This document shows positions 49,255 to 58,146 of a stretch of DNA of 64,000 nt, piece after piece (the stretch's first letter is position 1; each line of letters starts with the position of its first letter). A model generated the notes under the pieces. That model saw nothing but the letters and a program-made list of their open reading frames with translations, searched no databases and was not told the DNA's origin. The position numbers were made by a program, and so were the translations under genes. The stretch is from Pararhodobacter sp. CCB-MM2 (GTDB taxonomy: Bacteria > Pseudomonadota > Alphaproteobacteria > Rhodobacterales > Rhodobacteraceae), in the NCBI RefSeq assembly GCF_001691415.1, contig NZ_LRRR01000002.1, positions 310,001 through 374,000 on the forward strand, given 5' to 3'.

Positions 49255-50043
49255 ATGACTACGACGAATCAAACGTCGCCGCATTCGCTTGCGGCGGTGG
49301 TGACAGGCGCATGCGGCGGCATCGGTCGCGGGGTGGCCGAGAGGCTGGCGCAGGACGGATGGCGGCTGATCGTCACCGATCTGGACGAGGCCAAGGCACA
49401 GGCGCTGGCGGCAGACCTGCCGGGCGAGGGGCATCGCGGGCTGGCCTGCGATGTGGCCTCCGAGGCCTCCGTCACGCAGCTTTTCGATATGATTTCAGAA
49501 GACTACGGGCGTGTTGACGGATTGGTCACCGCCGCCGGTATCCTGCGGCTCGGCGAAGGCGGGGCGCGGACCCCTCTGGCACAAATGGCGGTCGAGGATT
49601 TCGACGACCATCTGGCGGTCAATGCGCGCGGCACATTCCTGTGCATCCGCGCTTATCTGCAGCAGTGGCAGGGCGAGGCTCGACCCAGCCGCGGGCGCAT
49701 CGTGACCTTCGGATCGGTGGCCGCGCAGCTGGGGGGCTATCGTTCCTCGGCCAGCTATATTGCATCCAAAGGCGCCGTCATGGCCCTGACCAAGGCCGCC
49801 GCGCGCGAGGCCGCCCCGCTGGGTGTCACCGTCAATGGCGTGGCCCCGGGTCTGATCGACGCGCCGATGCTGCGCCTGTCGCTGGCCCCGGGTCAGGAGA
49901 AGGCCGCAGCCGAGGCGATCCCGCTGGGCCGGATCGGCACCCCCGAGGATGTGGCGGCGGCGATCTCGTATCTGATGAGCGAGGGCGGCGGCTACATGAC
50001 CGGCGGGATGCTGGACATCAACGGCGGCTACCGGATGCAATGA
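49255..50043 (+). CDS. SDR-family oxidoreductase (first gene of TRAP-2 operon)
   Basis: A 262-residue short-chain dehydrogenase. The nucleotide motif is VVTGACGGIGRGVAERLA; the NAG position reads TAAG, and catalytic Ser (TFGSVAAQ), Tyr and Lys (SYIASKGAV) are present. The ATG follows GGGAGGGGAGTTCCC. It leads a seven-gene operon of three SDRs, a TRAP importer and a flavoprotein, divergent from gntR. The substrate is unknown. Confidence 0.93.
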   Translation: MTTTNQTSPHSLAAVVTGACGGIGRGVAERLAQDGWRLIVTDLDEAKAQALAADLPGEGHRGLACDVASEASVTQLFDMISEDYGRVDGLVTAAGILRLGEGGARTPLAQMAVEDFDDHLAVNARGTFLCIRAYLQQWQGEARPSRGRIVTFGSVAAQLGGYRSSASYIASKGAVMALTKAAAREAAPLGVTVNGVAPGLIDAPMLRLSLAPGQEKAAAEAIPLGRIGTPEDVAAAISYLMSEGGGYMTGGMLDINGGYRMQ

Positions 50044-50053
50044 GGAGGGCGTG

Positions 50054-50584
50054 ATGGGACGGACCCCGATCACCTGGCTGGCGAACCGGCTGCTCGACAT
50101 CTCGGCCATCCTTCTGTTGGTCATGATGCTGCATGTCTGCGCCGACGTCGGCATGAAATACCTGTTCAACCGACCGATCCAGGGCACCCTGGAAGTGGTG
50201 TCGTATTATTACATGGTCTGGGCGGTGTTCCTGCCCCTCGCGCTGGTCGAGATGACCCGCTCGGCGGTGTCGGTGGAGCTGTTCTTCAACATGTTCCCCC
50301 ATCCGGTGAAGGTGCTCTGCATCGCGCTGGTGCTGCTGCTGTGCGTCGCCGCCTATGCCGGCCTTGCGCGGATCACCTGGCTCGACGCGCTGCGCTCGTT
50401 CAGCCGCAGCGAGGTGGTGATGGGACCGGTAACCGTCGTGGTTTGGCCCAGCCGCTTCATCCTGCCGATCAGCTTCGCCTTGGCCGGCCTCGTCTGCCTG
50501 TGGCACCTCGCCCGGCTGGCCGTCAGCGCCGAGGCTCGGGCCGAGTTGATCGCGCCCCCCAACCCTGACGAAGGAACGGTCTGA
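50054..50584 (+). CDS. TRAP transporter small permease (DctQ-like, second system)
   Basis: A 176-residue inner-membrane protein with four hydrophobic segments. VGMKYLFNRPIQGTLEVVSYY and LALVEMTRSAVSVELFF match the DctQ pattern. The ATG follows GAGGAGGGCGTG, and the stop overlaps the DctM start as TGATG. Confidence 0.92.
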   Translation: MGRTPITWLANRLLDISAILLLVMMLHVCADVGMKYLFNRPIQGTLEVVSYYYMVWAVFLPLALVEMTRSAVSVELFFNMFPHPVKVLCIALVLLLCVAAYAGLARITWLDALRSFSRSEVVMGPVTVVVWPSRFILPISFALAGLVCLWHLARLAVSAEARAELIAPPNPDEGTV

Positions 50585-51894
50585 TGGATCGCCTCGAAAT
50601 CGGATTCACCGGACTTGCCGCCGTTCTCGCACTGATCGCGCTGCGGGTGCCGATCGGCCTCGTCTTGGTGATCGTCTCGTTCTGCGGCATCTGGGCCGCG
50701 ACCAATCTCAACGCCGCCTGGGGCCTCGTGCGGGCCGTGCCGTTCCAGTTCATCGCCAACTGGTCGTTCTCGGCCGTGCCGATGTTCCTGCTGATGGGCT
50801 TCGTGGCCTCGAACGCGGGGCTGACCAACGGGCTTTTCAAGGCCATGCGCATCCTGTTGCGCAAGCTGCCGGGGGGGCTGGCCTGTTCGACCGTGGGCGC
50901 CTCGGCGCTGTTCGCGGCGGCCTCGGGCTCGTCGGTGGCGACGGCCGCAGCCATGTCCCGCATCGCGGTGCCCGAGATGATCAAGGCGGGCTATGACAAG
51001 GCGCTGGCCACGGGCTCGGTCGCGGCGTCAGGCACCTTGGGCTCGCTGATCCCGCCGTCGATCCTGATGATCCTGTTCGGCATCTTCACCCAGACCTCGA
51101 TCGGCGCGCTGTTCATGGCGGGCTTCATCCCCGGCGTGATCTCAGCCGTGATCTATATGGCGATGATCGTCATCCGCTCGAAGCTGAACCCCAGCCTCGC
51201 GCCGCCGATGACCGAGACCCCGGCCCCGGGCGAGCTGTCCGCCGCCCTGCGCGAGGTCTGGCCGCTGCCGCTGCTCATCCTCGGCGTCTTGGGCGGGATC
51301 ATGACCGGCGTCATGACCCCCACCGAAGCCGGTGCCGTCGGCGCAGGTCTGGCGGTCGTCATCGCCGTCGCCCGCGGCAGCCTGACCGTCGCCATCATGC
51401 GCACCGCCCTACGTGAGGCGGCCAGCGGCACCAGCGTGGTCTTCGTCATCGCCATGGGCGCCAGTATGTTCACCAGCTTCATGGGCCTCACCGGCCTGCC
51501 GCGGGTGATCGCCGACACGATGCTCAGCGTCAGTACCAATCCGCTGATCCTGATCCTGATGATCGCCATCGTCTACATCCTGATGGGCATGTTCATCGAC
51601 TCGATCGGGCTGATGCTGCTGACGCTGCCGGTGCTGATCCCGCTGCTGGGCGGGGCCGATGTGAACATGATCTGGTTCGGCATCATCATCATCAAACTGC
51701 TGGAGATCGGCCTGATCACGCCGCCCGTCGGGCTCAATGTCTACGTCATCAACTCGGCGCTCAGAGGGGCTGTCCCGCTGACCACCGTTTTCCGGGGCGC
51801 CATGTGGTTCCTCGCGATGGACGTGGTCACGCTGGTTCTGCTGGTCGCCTTCCCGTCGCTGGTCCTGTGGCTGCCCAGCCTGATGGCGAACTGA
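50584..51894 (+). CDS. TRAP transporter large permease (DctM-like, second system)
   Basis: A 436-residue inner-membrane channel subunit with about twelve hydrophobic segments. Family signatures include LFAAASGSSVATAAAMSRIA, SGTLGSLIPPSILMILFG and EIGLITPPVGLNVYVIN. It works with the DctQ and DctP proteins encoded on either side. Confidence 0.94.
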   Translation: MDRLEIGFTGLAAVLALIALRVPIGLVLVIVSFCGIWAATNLNAAWGLVRAVPFQFIANWSFSAVPMFLLMGFVASNAGLTNGLFKAMRILLRKLPGGLACSTVGASALFAAASGSSVATAAAMSRIAVPEMIKAGYDKALATGSVAASGTLGSLIPPSILMILFGIFTQTSIGALFMAGFIPGVISAVIYMAMIVIRSKLNPSLAPPMTETPAPGELSAALREVWPLPLLILGVLGGIMTGVMTPTEAGAVGAGLAVVIAVARGSLTVAIMRTALREAASGTSVVFVIAMGASMFTSFMGLTGLPRVIADTMLSVSTNPLILILMIAIVYILMGMFIDSIGLMLLTLPVLIPLLGGADVNMIWFGIIIIKLLEIGLITPPVGLNVYVINSALRGAVPLTTVFRGAMWFLAMDVVTLVLLVAFPSLVLWLPSLMAN

Positions 51895-51940
51895 TTTCAC
51901 CCACTCACCTTGCAACTCATCGTCCAGGGAGGAAACGGAC

Positions 51941-53071
51941 ATGAAAGCACTCTTCACCATGGCCCTTGCGGGCACGACCGCGCTGACCATCGGCACCGCT
52001 GCCGAAGCGCAATACCTGTTCTCGTCGTGGCTTGAGCCCAACCACGTCATCACCCGCGAAGCCCATGTCCAATGGGCCGAGGATCTGGCCGAGGCCACCA
52101 ATGGCGATGTCAGCTTTGAGGTCATCGTCGGCGGCGCGCTGATCCCGGCGCAATCGACGATGCAGGGCGTGGCCGATGGTCTGGCGCAGGCGGGCTTCCA
52201 CACCGCAACCTACACGCCCTCGGACCTGCCGGTGTCGAACGCGGTGGCCGACATGGGCTTCATCACGCCCGATCCCTTCGTCATGGCCTTCGCCTGGAGC
52301 GATTTCATGATGAACGAGCCGGTGGGCTTCAACGACTGGCGCGACAACGGCGTGCTATTCGGTGGCGGCTATGCCGTGCCGGAATACAACTTCATCTGCC
52401 GCGAGCCCCTGAGCACGCTGGCCGATTTCGAAGGCAAGCGCGTCCGCATGCCGGGCGGCGGCTGGGCCCGCTTCGGTCAGGCGATCGGCGTCGTCGGCGT
52501 CAACGTGCCCTCGAACGAGATCTACACCGCCTTCGAGCGCGGCTCGGTCGATTGCACGGCGTCGGACACCTCGCATCTGACCGGCGGCGCGACGCTGATG
52601 GAAGTGGCGGGCGGCGTGACCACGCTGGCGATGAGCCCGTTCTACGCCGGCGTCACCTGGGCCTATAACCCGGACTTCTGGGCCGGCCTGACCCCGGAAC
52701 AGCGCCGCACCGTGTTCGACGTCTCGGCGGAATCGCTGGCCCGTCTGCAGGTGGCCTATGCCCGCGAAGCCTCCGAGGCCCGCGAAATGGCGGCCGAGCG
52801 CGGCATCCCGATCGTCGAGCCCGATGCCTCGCTGCAGGAAGCCTATGACACCTGGGTCGCCGAGGGTGTCGGCGACAGCGCCGGCATCGCGGCCTCGGCC
52901 CATGGCATCGAGGACCCGGAAGCGCTGTTCGCCAACTTCCAGGGCTATGTCGACAAATGGGTCGGCCTGCTGGAAGGGCTGGAGCAGCCCTACACCGTCG
53001 AGGCCCTGACCGCGCTGCTGCAGGAAAACCTCTACGGCCCGATCGACGTGAACACCTGGGGCCTTCAGTAA
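51941..53071 (+). CDS. TRAP transporter solute-binding protein (DctP-like, second system)
   Basis: A 376-residue periplasmic binding protein with a Sec signal (MKALFTMALAGTTALTIG, cleavage after AAEAQ). The usual DctP ligand stretch is seen in LADFEGKRVRMPGGG and SNEIYTAFERGSVDCTASD. The ATG follows GGGAGGAAACGGAC. It differs markedly from the first DctP, so the two TRAP systems should import different compounds. A strong stem-loop follows its stop. Confidence 0.93.
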   Translation: MKALFTMALAGTTALTIGTAAEAQYLFSSWLEPNHVITREAHVQWAEDLAEATNGDVSFEVIVGGALIPAQSTMQGVADGLAQAGFHTATYTPSDLPVSNAVADMGFITPDPFVMAFAWSDFMMNEPVGFNDWRDNGVLFGGGYAVPEYNFICREPLSTLADFEGKRVRMPGGGWARFGQAIGVVGVNVPSNEIYTAFERGSVDCTASDTSHLTGGATLMEVAGGVTTLAMSPFYAGVTWAYNPDFWAGLTPEQRRTVFDVSAESLARLQVAYAREASEAREMAAERGIPIVEPDASLQEAYDTWVAEGVGDSAGIAASAHGIEDPEALFANFQGYVDKWVGLLEGLEQPYTVEALTALLQENLYGPIDVNTWGLQ

Positions 53072-53079
53072 CCCCAACC

Positions 53080-53104
53080 TCGGGGGCGGGTCTGCCGCCC
53101 CCGA
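53080..53104 (+). other. intercistronic stem-loop after dctP-2
   Basis: TCGGGGGCGG (53080-53089) and CCGCCCCCGA (53095-53104) form a perfect 10-bp stem with a 5-base loop, 8 bases after the dctP stop. The stem nearly matches those at 19911 and 31513, all in the same position relative to a binding-protein gene. Confidence 0.7.
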
Positions 53105-53140
53105 ACACCCCCCGGCCCCAAGGGGCCCAAGGAGACTTCC

Positions 53141-53884
53141 ATGACCTCTGAACAGGATCTGCCGGTCGCCGTCGTCACCGGCGCTGCAGGCGGCATCGGC
53201 CTCGCCTCGGCGACCCGTCTGGCCGAAGACGGCTTCCGCGTCCGCATGCTGGATCTCTCGGCCGAGCGCGTCGGCGCCGCAGCCGCGACGCTGGCGGAAC
53301 GTGGCTTGGCAGTGACCGCCGCCGGTATCGACCTGCGCGACGAAGACGCCATCAAGGCCGAGATCGCCTCCCTGCCGCGCCTCGACGTGCTGGTCAACAA
53401 CGCGGGCATCTTCGACGTGATCGAGTTCGACGCCCTGACCGCCGCCGATCTGCGCCGCATGACCGAGGTCAATTACATCCCCGTCTTCACCCTGTCGCAG
53501 GCCGCCTCGCGCCGCATGCCCGAGGACGGGCGCATCATCAACATCGCCTCGCGGTCCTGGCTGGGCGCACGGTCGATCGCACATTACGCCGCCTCGAAGG
53601 CCGCCGTCGTCGGCCTGACCCGCGCCATGGCGCTGGACCTTGCGCCCAAGCGCATCCTCGTCAACGCCATCGCACCCGGCGTGATCGAGACGGCGATCCT
53701 CGACGCCTGGGATGACGAGGCCCGCGCCGCTCTGGCCGCGCGCCAGCCGATCGGCCGTCTGGGGCGGCCCGAAGACATCGCCGCCGTGGTCGGCTTCCTC
53801 GCCGACCGCCGCACCGGATTCATCACCGGCCAGACCCTGATCGTCGATGGCGGCGCCTCGGTCGGCACGTTGGGAGGCGCCTGA
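53141..53884 (+). CDS. SDR-family oxidoreductase (second in TRAP-2 operon)
   Basis: A 247-residue short-chain dehydrogenase with VVTGAAGGIGLASATRLA, VNNAGIFD and the catalytic set Ser (NIASRSWLG), Tyr and Lys (HYAASKAAV). The ATG follows AAGGAGACTTCC. The next SDR starts 1 bp after its stop. It is more divergent from the other two SDRs than expected for recent duplicates, so each probably acts on a different intermediate. Confidence 0.93.
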   Translation: MTSEQDLPVAVVTGAAGGIGLASATRLAEDGFRVRMLDLSAERVGAAAATLAERGLAVTAAGIDLRDEDAIKAEIASLPRLDVLVNNAGIFDVIEFDALTAADLRRMTEVNYIPVFTLSQAASRRMPEDGRIINIASRSWLGARSIAHYAASKAAVVGLTRAMALDLAPKRILVNAIAPGVIETAILDAWDDEARAALAARQPIGRLGRPEDIAAVVGFLADRRTGFITGQTLIVDGGASVGTLGGA

Positions 53885-53885
53885 C

Positions 53886-54662
53886 ATGGCAAGATTGTCC
53901 AACAAATGCATCGTCCTGACCGGCGCCGGCAGCGGCATCGGTCGCGGCATGGCCGAGGGTTTCGTGCGCGAGGGCGCGCGGGTTCTGGGCGTTGACCTGT
54001 CGGAAGCCGGGCTGGCCGAGACGGCCGCCGGTGTCTCGGGCCCCGGCCGTTTCGAGACGCTTGTCGGCAATGTCACCGACCCGGGCCTGCCCGACGCGAT
54101 CCGCGCGCGGCTCAAGGGGCTCGGCTGGCAATGGAACGTCTTGTGCAACAACGCCGGCATCGGTGGTGGCGGCATGGCGGGCGAGTGCGATGACGAGACG
54201 CTGAACCGCTATCTCGATGTCAACGTGACCGGCCTCTTCCGCCTGTCGCGCGCCGCGGTCAACGACTGGACCGGCAAGGGCGGTGGAGTGATCCTGAACA
54301 CGGCCTCGATCTATTCCTTCATCGGTGCCACCGGATCGGCCGCCTATTCGACCTCGAAAGCCGCCGTCGCGGGGCTGACGCGCCAGATGGCCACCGACTA
54401 TGGCGTCGAGGGCATCCGCGTCGTCGCCGTCGCCCCCGGCCTGATCGAGACGGCCCTGACCGCCGAGCGCATCCGCACCGAGAAATGGCGGCGGCACATC
54501 TATATCGACCAATGCCCGCTGCGCCGGGTCGGCAAGCCCGAGGATATCGCCAACGGCGCGATCTTCCTCGTGTCGGACGAGGCCAGCTTCATCACCGGCG
54601 AGACCCTGCGGATCGACGGCGGCTGGACCTTGGGCCGCTACCCGCGTCCGGACGAGGCATAA
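53886..54662 (+). CDS. SDR-family oxidoreductase (third in TRAP-2 operon)
   Basis: A 258-residue short-chain dehydrogenase with VLTGAGSGIGRGMAEGF, CNNAGIGG, catalytic Ser in NTASIYSF and Tyr/Lys in AYSTSKAAV. The start is the ATG at 53886, giving a tight junction with the preceding SDR. The substrate is unknown; the following flavoprotein suggests successive oxidation of a cyclic or hydroxylated compound. Confidence 0.93.
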   Translation: MARLSNKCIVLTGAGSGIGRGMAEGFVREGARVLGVDLSEAGLAETAAGVSGPGRFETLVGNVTDPGLPDAIRARLKGLGWQWNVLCNNAGIGGGGMAGECDDETLNRYLDVNVTGLFRLSRAAVNDWTGKGGGVILNTASIYSFIGATGSAAYSTSKAAVAGLTRQMATDYGVEGIRVVAVAPGLIETALTAERIRTEKWRRHIYIDQCPLRRVGKPEDIANGAIFLVSDEASFITGETLRIDGGWTLGRYPRPDEA

Positions 54663-54665
54663 GCC

Positions 54666-56363
54666 ATGCAACAGAGTTACGATCTGGTCGTCGTGGGGTC
54701 TGGCGCGGCGGGGATGGCGGCTGCGCTGACGGCGCATGATCTGGGCCTCACGGTGCTGATCGTCGAGAAGACCGAGTATATCGGCGGCTCGACCGCCTAT
54801 TCCGGCGGCGCGACCTGGATCCCGAACAACCCGCATCAGCTGGCCGCCGGCGCCGCCGAACCCGCGGGCAAGGCGATGACCTATCTGCAGGCCGAAGTCG
54901 GCAATCACGGCCAGCCGGCGCTCTGGGAGAGCTTCCTCGACGCCGGGCCGAAGATGGTCCGCTTCATGGAGGCGAAGACCCATCTGAAATTCTCGATGCG
55001 CCCGGTCGCGCCGGATTATCACCCCGATCAGCCGGGCGGTTCCATGGGGCACCGGGTGCTCGATCCCCTCGATTTCGACGCGCGGGTGATGGGCGAGAAG
55101 CTGGCACTGATCCGCCCGCCAATCCGCGAATTCACCGTGTTCGGCGGCATGATGGTGGGGCGCAAGGACATCCCGCATATGTTCTCGATGCTGCGCAAGC
55201 CGGCGTCCGCCCTGCATGCGGCCGGCATCCTTGCCCGCCATGCGGTCGACAAGGTGACTCGCGGGCGGGCGACCCGGCTGGTGTTGGGCTCGGCCATGGC
55301 CGGGCGGTTGGCGCAGTCGGTGTTCGAGGCGGGGATCGATCTGCAGACCCGCTCCGCCGCGAAGGAATTGCTGACCGAGGGTGCCCGCGTGACGGGCCTC
55401 ATGCTGCAGACGCCCGAGGACGAGGTGCGTGTCACCGCCAAGCTGGGCGTCGTGCTAGCCGGTGGCGGTGCGGCGCGTGCGAAAGTGCTGGACGACGTCC
55501 TGCATCCGCATGGCCAGCATTGGTCGATGTCGCCTGAGGGTTCGACCGGGGACAGTCTGTCGCTGACCGCGCCCTTGGGTGTGAAACCGGCCGAGGGCAA
55601 TGAGGCGCCTCTGTTCTATGCCCCGGTGTCCCTAATCCCGCAGGCTGATGGCTCGGTCCGGCCCTTCCCGCATCTGTTCCTCGACCGGGCGAAACCCGGC
55701 GTCTATGCCGTCGACGGCACCGGCCGACGCTTCGTCAACGAGGCCGCGAGCTATCACGACTTCGTCCGCGCCATGCTGGGCAACGGCCCCGGCCGCGCGC
55801 CCGAGGGGCCGGTCTGGCTGCTGGCCGATCACACCACCATGCGGCGCTACGGCCTCGGCGCGGTGCGGCCTTTCCCGGCGCCGATGGGCGAGCACATTCG
55901 TTCGGGCTATCTGAAGCGGGGCCGCACCCTCGCGGATCTGGCCGCGCAAATCGGCGTCCCGGCCCCGGCGCTGACCGAGACCGCCGCGCGGGTGACGGGT
56001 TTCGCGCAGAAGGGCGAGGACCCGGACCACGGCAAGGGCAGCACCGCCTACAACCGCTATCTCGGCGATGGCGAGAGGGGCTTTGCCAATCCCTGCCTCG
56101 GGCCGATGGAGCGCGGGCCGTTCTACGCGATCCGGCTGCATCCCGGCGATATCGGCGCCTCGGTCGGCCTGCCGATCGACCCGCAGGCCCGTGTCGTCAC
56201 GCCCGAGGGCCAGCCGATCCCCGGCCTGTTTGCTTGCGGCAACGACGCCAACTCGATCATGGGCGGCACCTATCCCGGCGCCGGCATCACGCTGGGCCCG
56301 GCGCTGACCTTCGGCTTCATCGCCGCCCATACCGCCGCCGGGAAACCCCTACCCGCCAACTGA
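54666..56363 (+). CDS. FAD-dependent dehydrogenase, ketosteroid-Delta1-dehydrogenase/fumarate-reductase type
   Basis: A 565-residue flavoprotein. The FAD motif VVVGSGAAGMAAALTAHDLG starts at residue 9, followed by GGSTAYSGGATWIPNN, and the C-terminus has GLFACGNDANSIMGGTYPGAG, all typical of 3-ketosteroid-Delta1-dehydrogenase-like members. It probably introduces or reduces a double bond next to a carbonyl. It is the last gene of the operon and is followed by a strong hairpin. A steroid substrate is not implied by the family match alone. Confidence 0.92.
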   Translation: MQQSYDLVVVGSGAAGMAAALTAHDLGLTVLIVEKTEYIGGSTAYSGGATWIPNNPHQLAAGAAEPAGKAMTYLQAEVGNHGQPALWESFLDAGPKMVRFMEAKTHLKFSMRPVAPDYHPDQPGGSMGHRVLDPLDFDARVMGEKLALIRPPIREFTVFGGMMVGRKDIPHMFSMLRKPASALHAAGILARHAVDKVTRGRATRLVLGSAMAGRLAQSVFEAGIDLQTRSAAKELLTEGARVTGLMLQTPEDEVRVTAKLGVVLAGGGAARAKVLDDVLHPHGQHWSMSPEGSTGDSLSLTAPLGVKPAEGNEAPLFYAPVSLIPQADGSVRPFPHLFLDRAKPGVYAVDGTGRRFVNEAASYHDFVRAMLGNGPGRAPEGPVWLLADHTTMRRYGLGAVRPFPAPMGEHIRSGYLKRGRTLADLAAQIGVPAPALTETAARVTGFAQKGEDPDHGKGSTAYNRYLGDGERGFANPCLGPMERGPFYAIRLHPGDIGASVGLPIDPQARVVTPEGQPIPGLFACGNDANSIMGGTYPGAGITLGPALTFGFIAAHTAAGKPLPAN

Positions 56364-56400
56364 CCGGCCGTCGCTGGCGTCACAGCGCGAAACACAGGAA

Positions 56401-56431
56401 GCCGCCCCGCCCGCCTCTGCGGCGGGGCGGC
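56401..56431 (+). terminator. probable terminator hairpin of TRAP-2 operon
   Basis: GCCGCCCCGCC (56401-56411) and GGCGGGGCGGC (56421-56431) make a perfect 11-bp stem with a 9-base loop, 38 bases after the flavoprotein stop. A T-tract is lacking, as is common for GC-rich alphaproteobacteria. The 222-bp gap holds nothing else obvious. Confidence 0.6.
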
Positions 56432-56585
56432 GTCCTGTCGCCCGCGCCGGCCTGAAGCCCCGCTCAAATCCATTCCTCTGGGTTATACCTCACCTGAAGA
56501 TTAGTGGCGTTGCGGCACGGCCCGTCGGCCTCGCATCATGGGATCGACACAGATCCGATGCGAGATACCGAGAAGGGACATTCCG

Positions 56586-58142
56586 ATGACCACCGCCACG
56601 ATCCCGTCCCCGACCGACGACGCAACCTCGCGCCGCCGCCGTCGCAGCCGCGAGGCCGCGCCCAAGACCGCCCGGCAGCCAGATTACCGCCAGCTGCGCC
56701 ATCCCTTCCCCGCCCAGACGATGTTCTCGGAGGACGAGGTGGCGGGGATGCACGACACCGCCCTGCGCGTGTTGGAGGAGCTGGGGATCAAGGTCCTGCT
56801 GCCCGAGGCCCGCGAGCTCTATGCCACCGCCGGCGCGCGGGTGGAGGAAGACATGGTCTTCCTCGGGCGGGATATCGTCACCGCCGCCATCGCCTCGGCG
56901 CCGAAAGCGTGGACCCTGCGCGCGCCGAACCCGCTGCGCGACCAGCGCTACGAACAGGGCGCGATGATCTTCATGGCCGGGGTCGGTTGCCCCAACGCCT
57001 CGGACCGCGAGCGTGGGCGGCGACCCGGCTCGATGGCCGATTTCGTCGAGACCCTGAAGCTGTGCCAGAACTTCGACGTGATCCACACGTTGGGCCCGAC
57101 GGTCGAGCCGCAGGATATCCCCGTCGCCCTGCGCCATTACGGGACCATCGAGGCGCAGCTCGCCCATTGCGACAAGCCCTTGTTCCTCTATTCCCGCGGG
57201 CCCGGTCAGGTGGCCGAGGGGTTCGAGATGATCCAGACCGCGCTGAACCTGTCGGATGACGATTTCGCCCGCGATGTCTGGGTCAGCACGGTGATCAACA
57301 CCAACTCGCCGCGCCTGCTGGACAACCCGATGGCCAAGGGGCTGATCGACTTTGCCCGCGCCGGACAAATGTGCATCGTCACACCCTTCTGCCTTGCCGG
57401 CGCCATGGCCCCGATCACCCCGGCCGGCGCCCTAACCCTGCAACATGCCGAGGCACTGGCCGCGATCACCCTCACCCAGCTGGCCAAGGCCGGCAGCCCG
57501 GTCAGCTATGGCGGCTTTTCGTCCAACGTCTACATGAAGAGCGGCGCACCGGCCTATGGCACGCCTGAGCATCTGAAGATGCAGATCGGCGGCGGGCAAT
57601 TGGCGCGGCACATCGGTCTGCCGTGGCGCACGGCCTCGGGGGCGGCGTCGAATGCGCCGGACATGCAGGCGGCGCAGGAAAGCACCATGGGGCTGTGGGG
57701 CGCCTCGCTGGCGCATGGCACGCTGATCGTCCATACCGCGGGTTGGCAGGAGGGCGGGCTGACCTTCGGCTATGAGAAGTTCATCAATGATATCGAAGTG
57801 TTGCAAGGCATGGCCGAGTTGACGCAGCGCCCCTCCGGCTCGGCTGCCGAGATCGGTTTCGACGCCATTGCCGAGGTGCCGCCAGGGGGCCATTTCTTCG
57901 CCACGCAACACACGATGGAACGGTATCAGACCGCCTTCTACGACCCGCTGGTCGCCGATTTGAACAACTTCGGCAGCTGGACCGAGAGCGGCGCCCTGAC
58001 CTCGGCCGAGCGGGCGACGGGGTTGTGGCAACAGATCGTGCGCGATGCCCGGCAGCCGGAGGGCGCCGAGGAGCGGGTCGCCCGTCTGCAGCCGCTGATC
58101 GAGGCCGGTCGCGCCCGGGGTGGCGCGCCGATCATGGATTGA
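56586..58142 (+). CDS. MttB-family trimethylamine/betaine-type methyltransferase without pyrrolysine
   Basis: A 518-residue member of the MttB superfamily, which transfers a methyl group from a quaternary or tertiary amine to a corrinoid protein. The frame has no in-frame amber codon, so it is the non-pyrrolysine kind, as in glycine betaine methyltransferase MtgB. Visible family text includes FSEDEVAGMHDTALRVLEEL and KAGSPVSYGGFSSNVYMKSG. An Arg-rich N-terminal tail (SRRRRRSREA) precedes the barrel. The ATG follows AGAAGGGACATTCCG. No corrinoid partner gene lies nearby. A GbdR-like regulator follows 4 bp later. Confidence 0.9.
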   Translation: MTTATIPSPTDDATSRRRRRSREAAPKTARQPDYRQLRHPFPAQTMFSEDEVAGMHDTALRVLEELGIKVLLPEARELYATAGARVEEDMVFLGRDIVTAAIASAPKAWTLRAPNPLRDQRYEQGAMIFMAGVGCPNASDRERGRRPGSMADFVETLKLCQNFDVIHTLGPTVEPQDIPVALRHYGTIEAQLAHCDKPLFLYSRGPGQVAEGFEMIQTALNLSDDDFARDVWVSTVINTNSPRLLDNPMAKGLIDFARAGQMCIVTPFCLAGAMAPITPAGALTLQHAEALAAITLTQLAKAGSPVSYGGFSSNVYMKSGAPAYGTPEHLKMQIGGGQLARHIGLPWRTASGAASNAPDMQAAQESTMGLWGASLAHGTLIVHTAGWQEGGLTFGYEKFINDIEVLQGMAELTQRPSGSAAEIGFDAIAEVPPGGHFFATQHTMERYQTAFYDPLVADLNNFGSWTESGALTSAERATGLWQQIVRDARQPEGAEERVARLQPLIEAGRARGGAPIMD

Positions 58143-58146
58143 CCCG

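Noticed and set aside
52355..54175. Minus-strand open frame of 606 codons
   Set aside because: It runs antisense to the second dctP gene and two SDR genes and shows biased composition only.
53823..55241. Minus-strand open frame of 472 codons
   Set aside because: It is antisense to the third SDR and the flavoprotein gene and lacks family features.
56586..58142. Pyrrolysine-containing methyltransferase
   Set aside because: There is no in-frame TAG, so pyrrolysine insertion is excluded and it belongs to the non-pyrrolysine MttB group.
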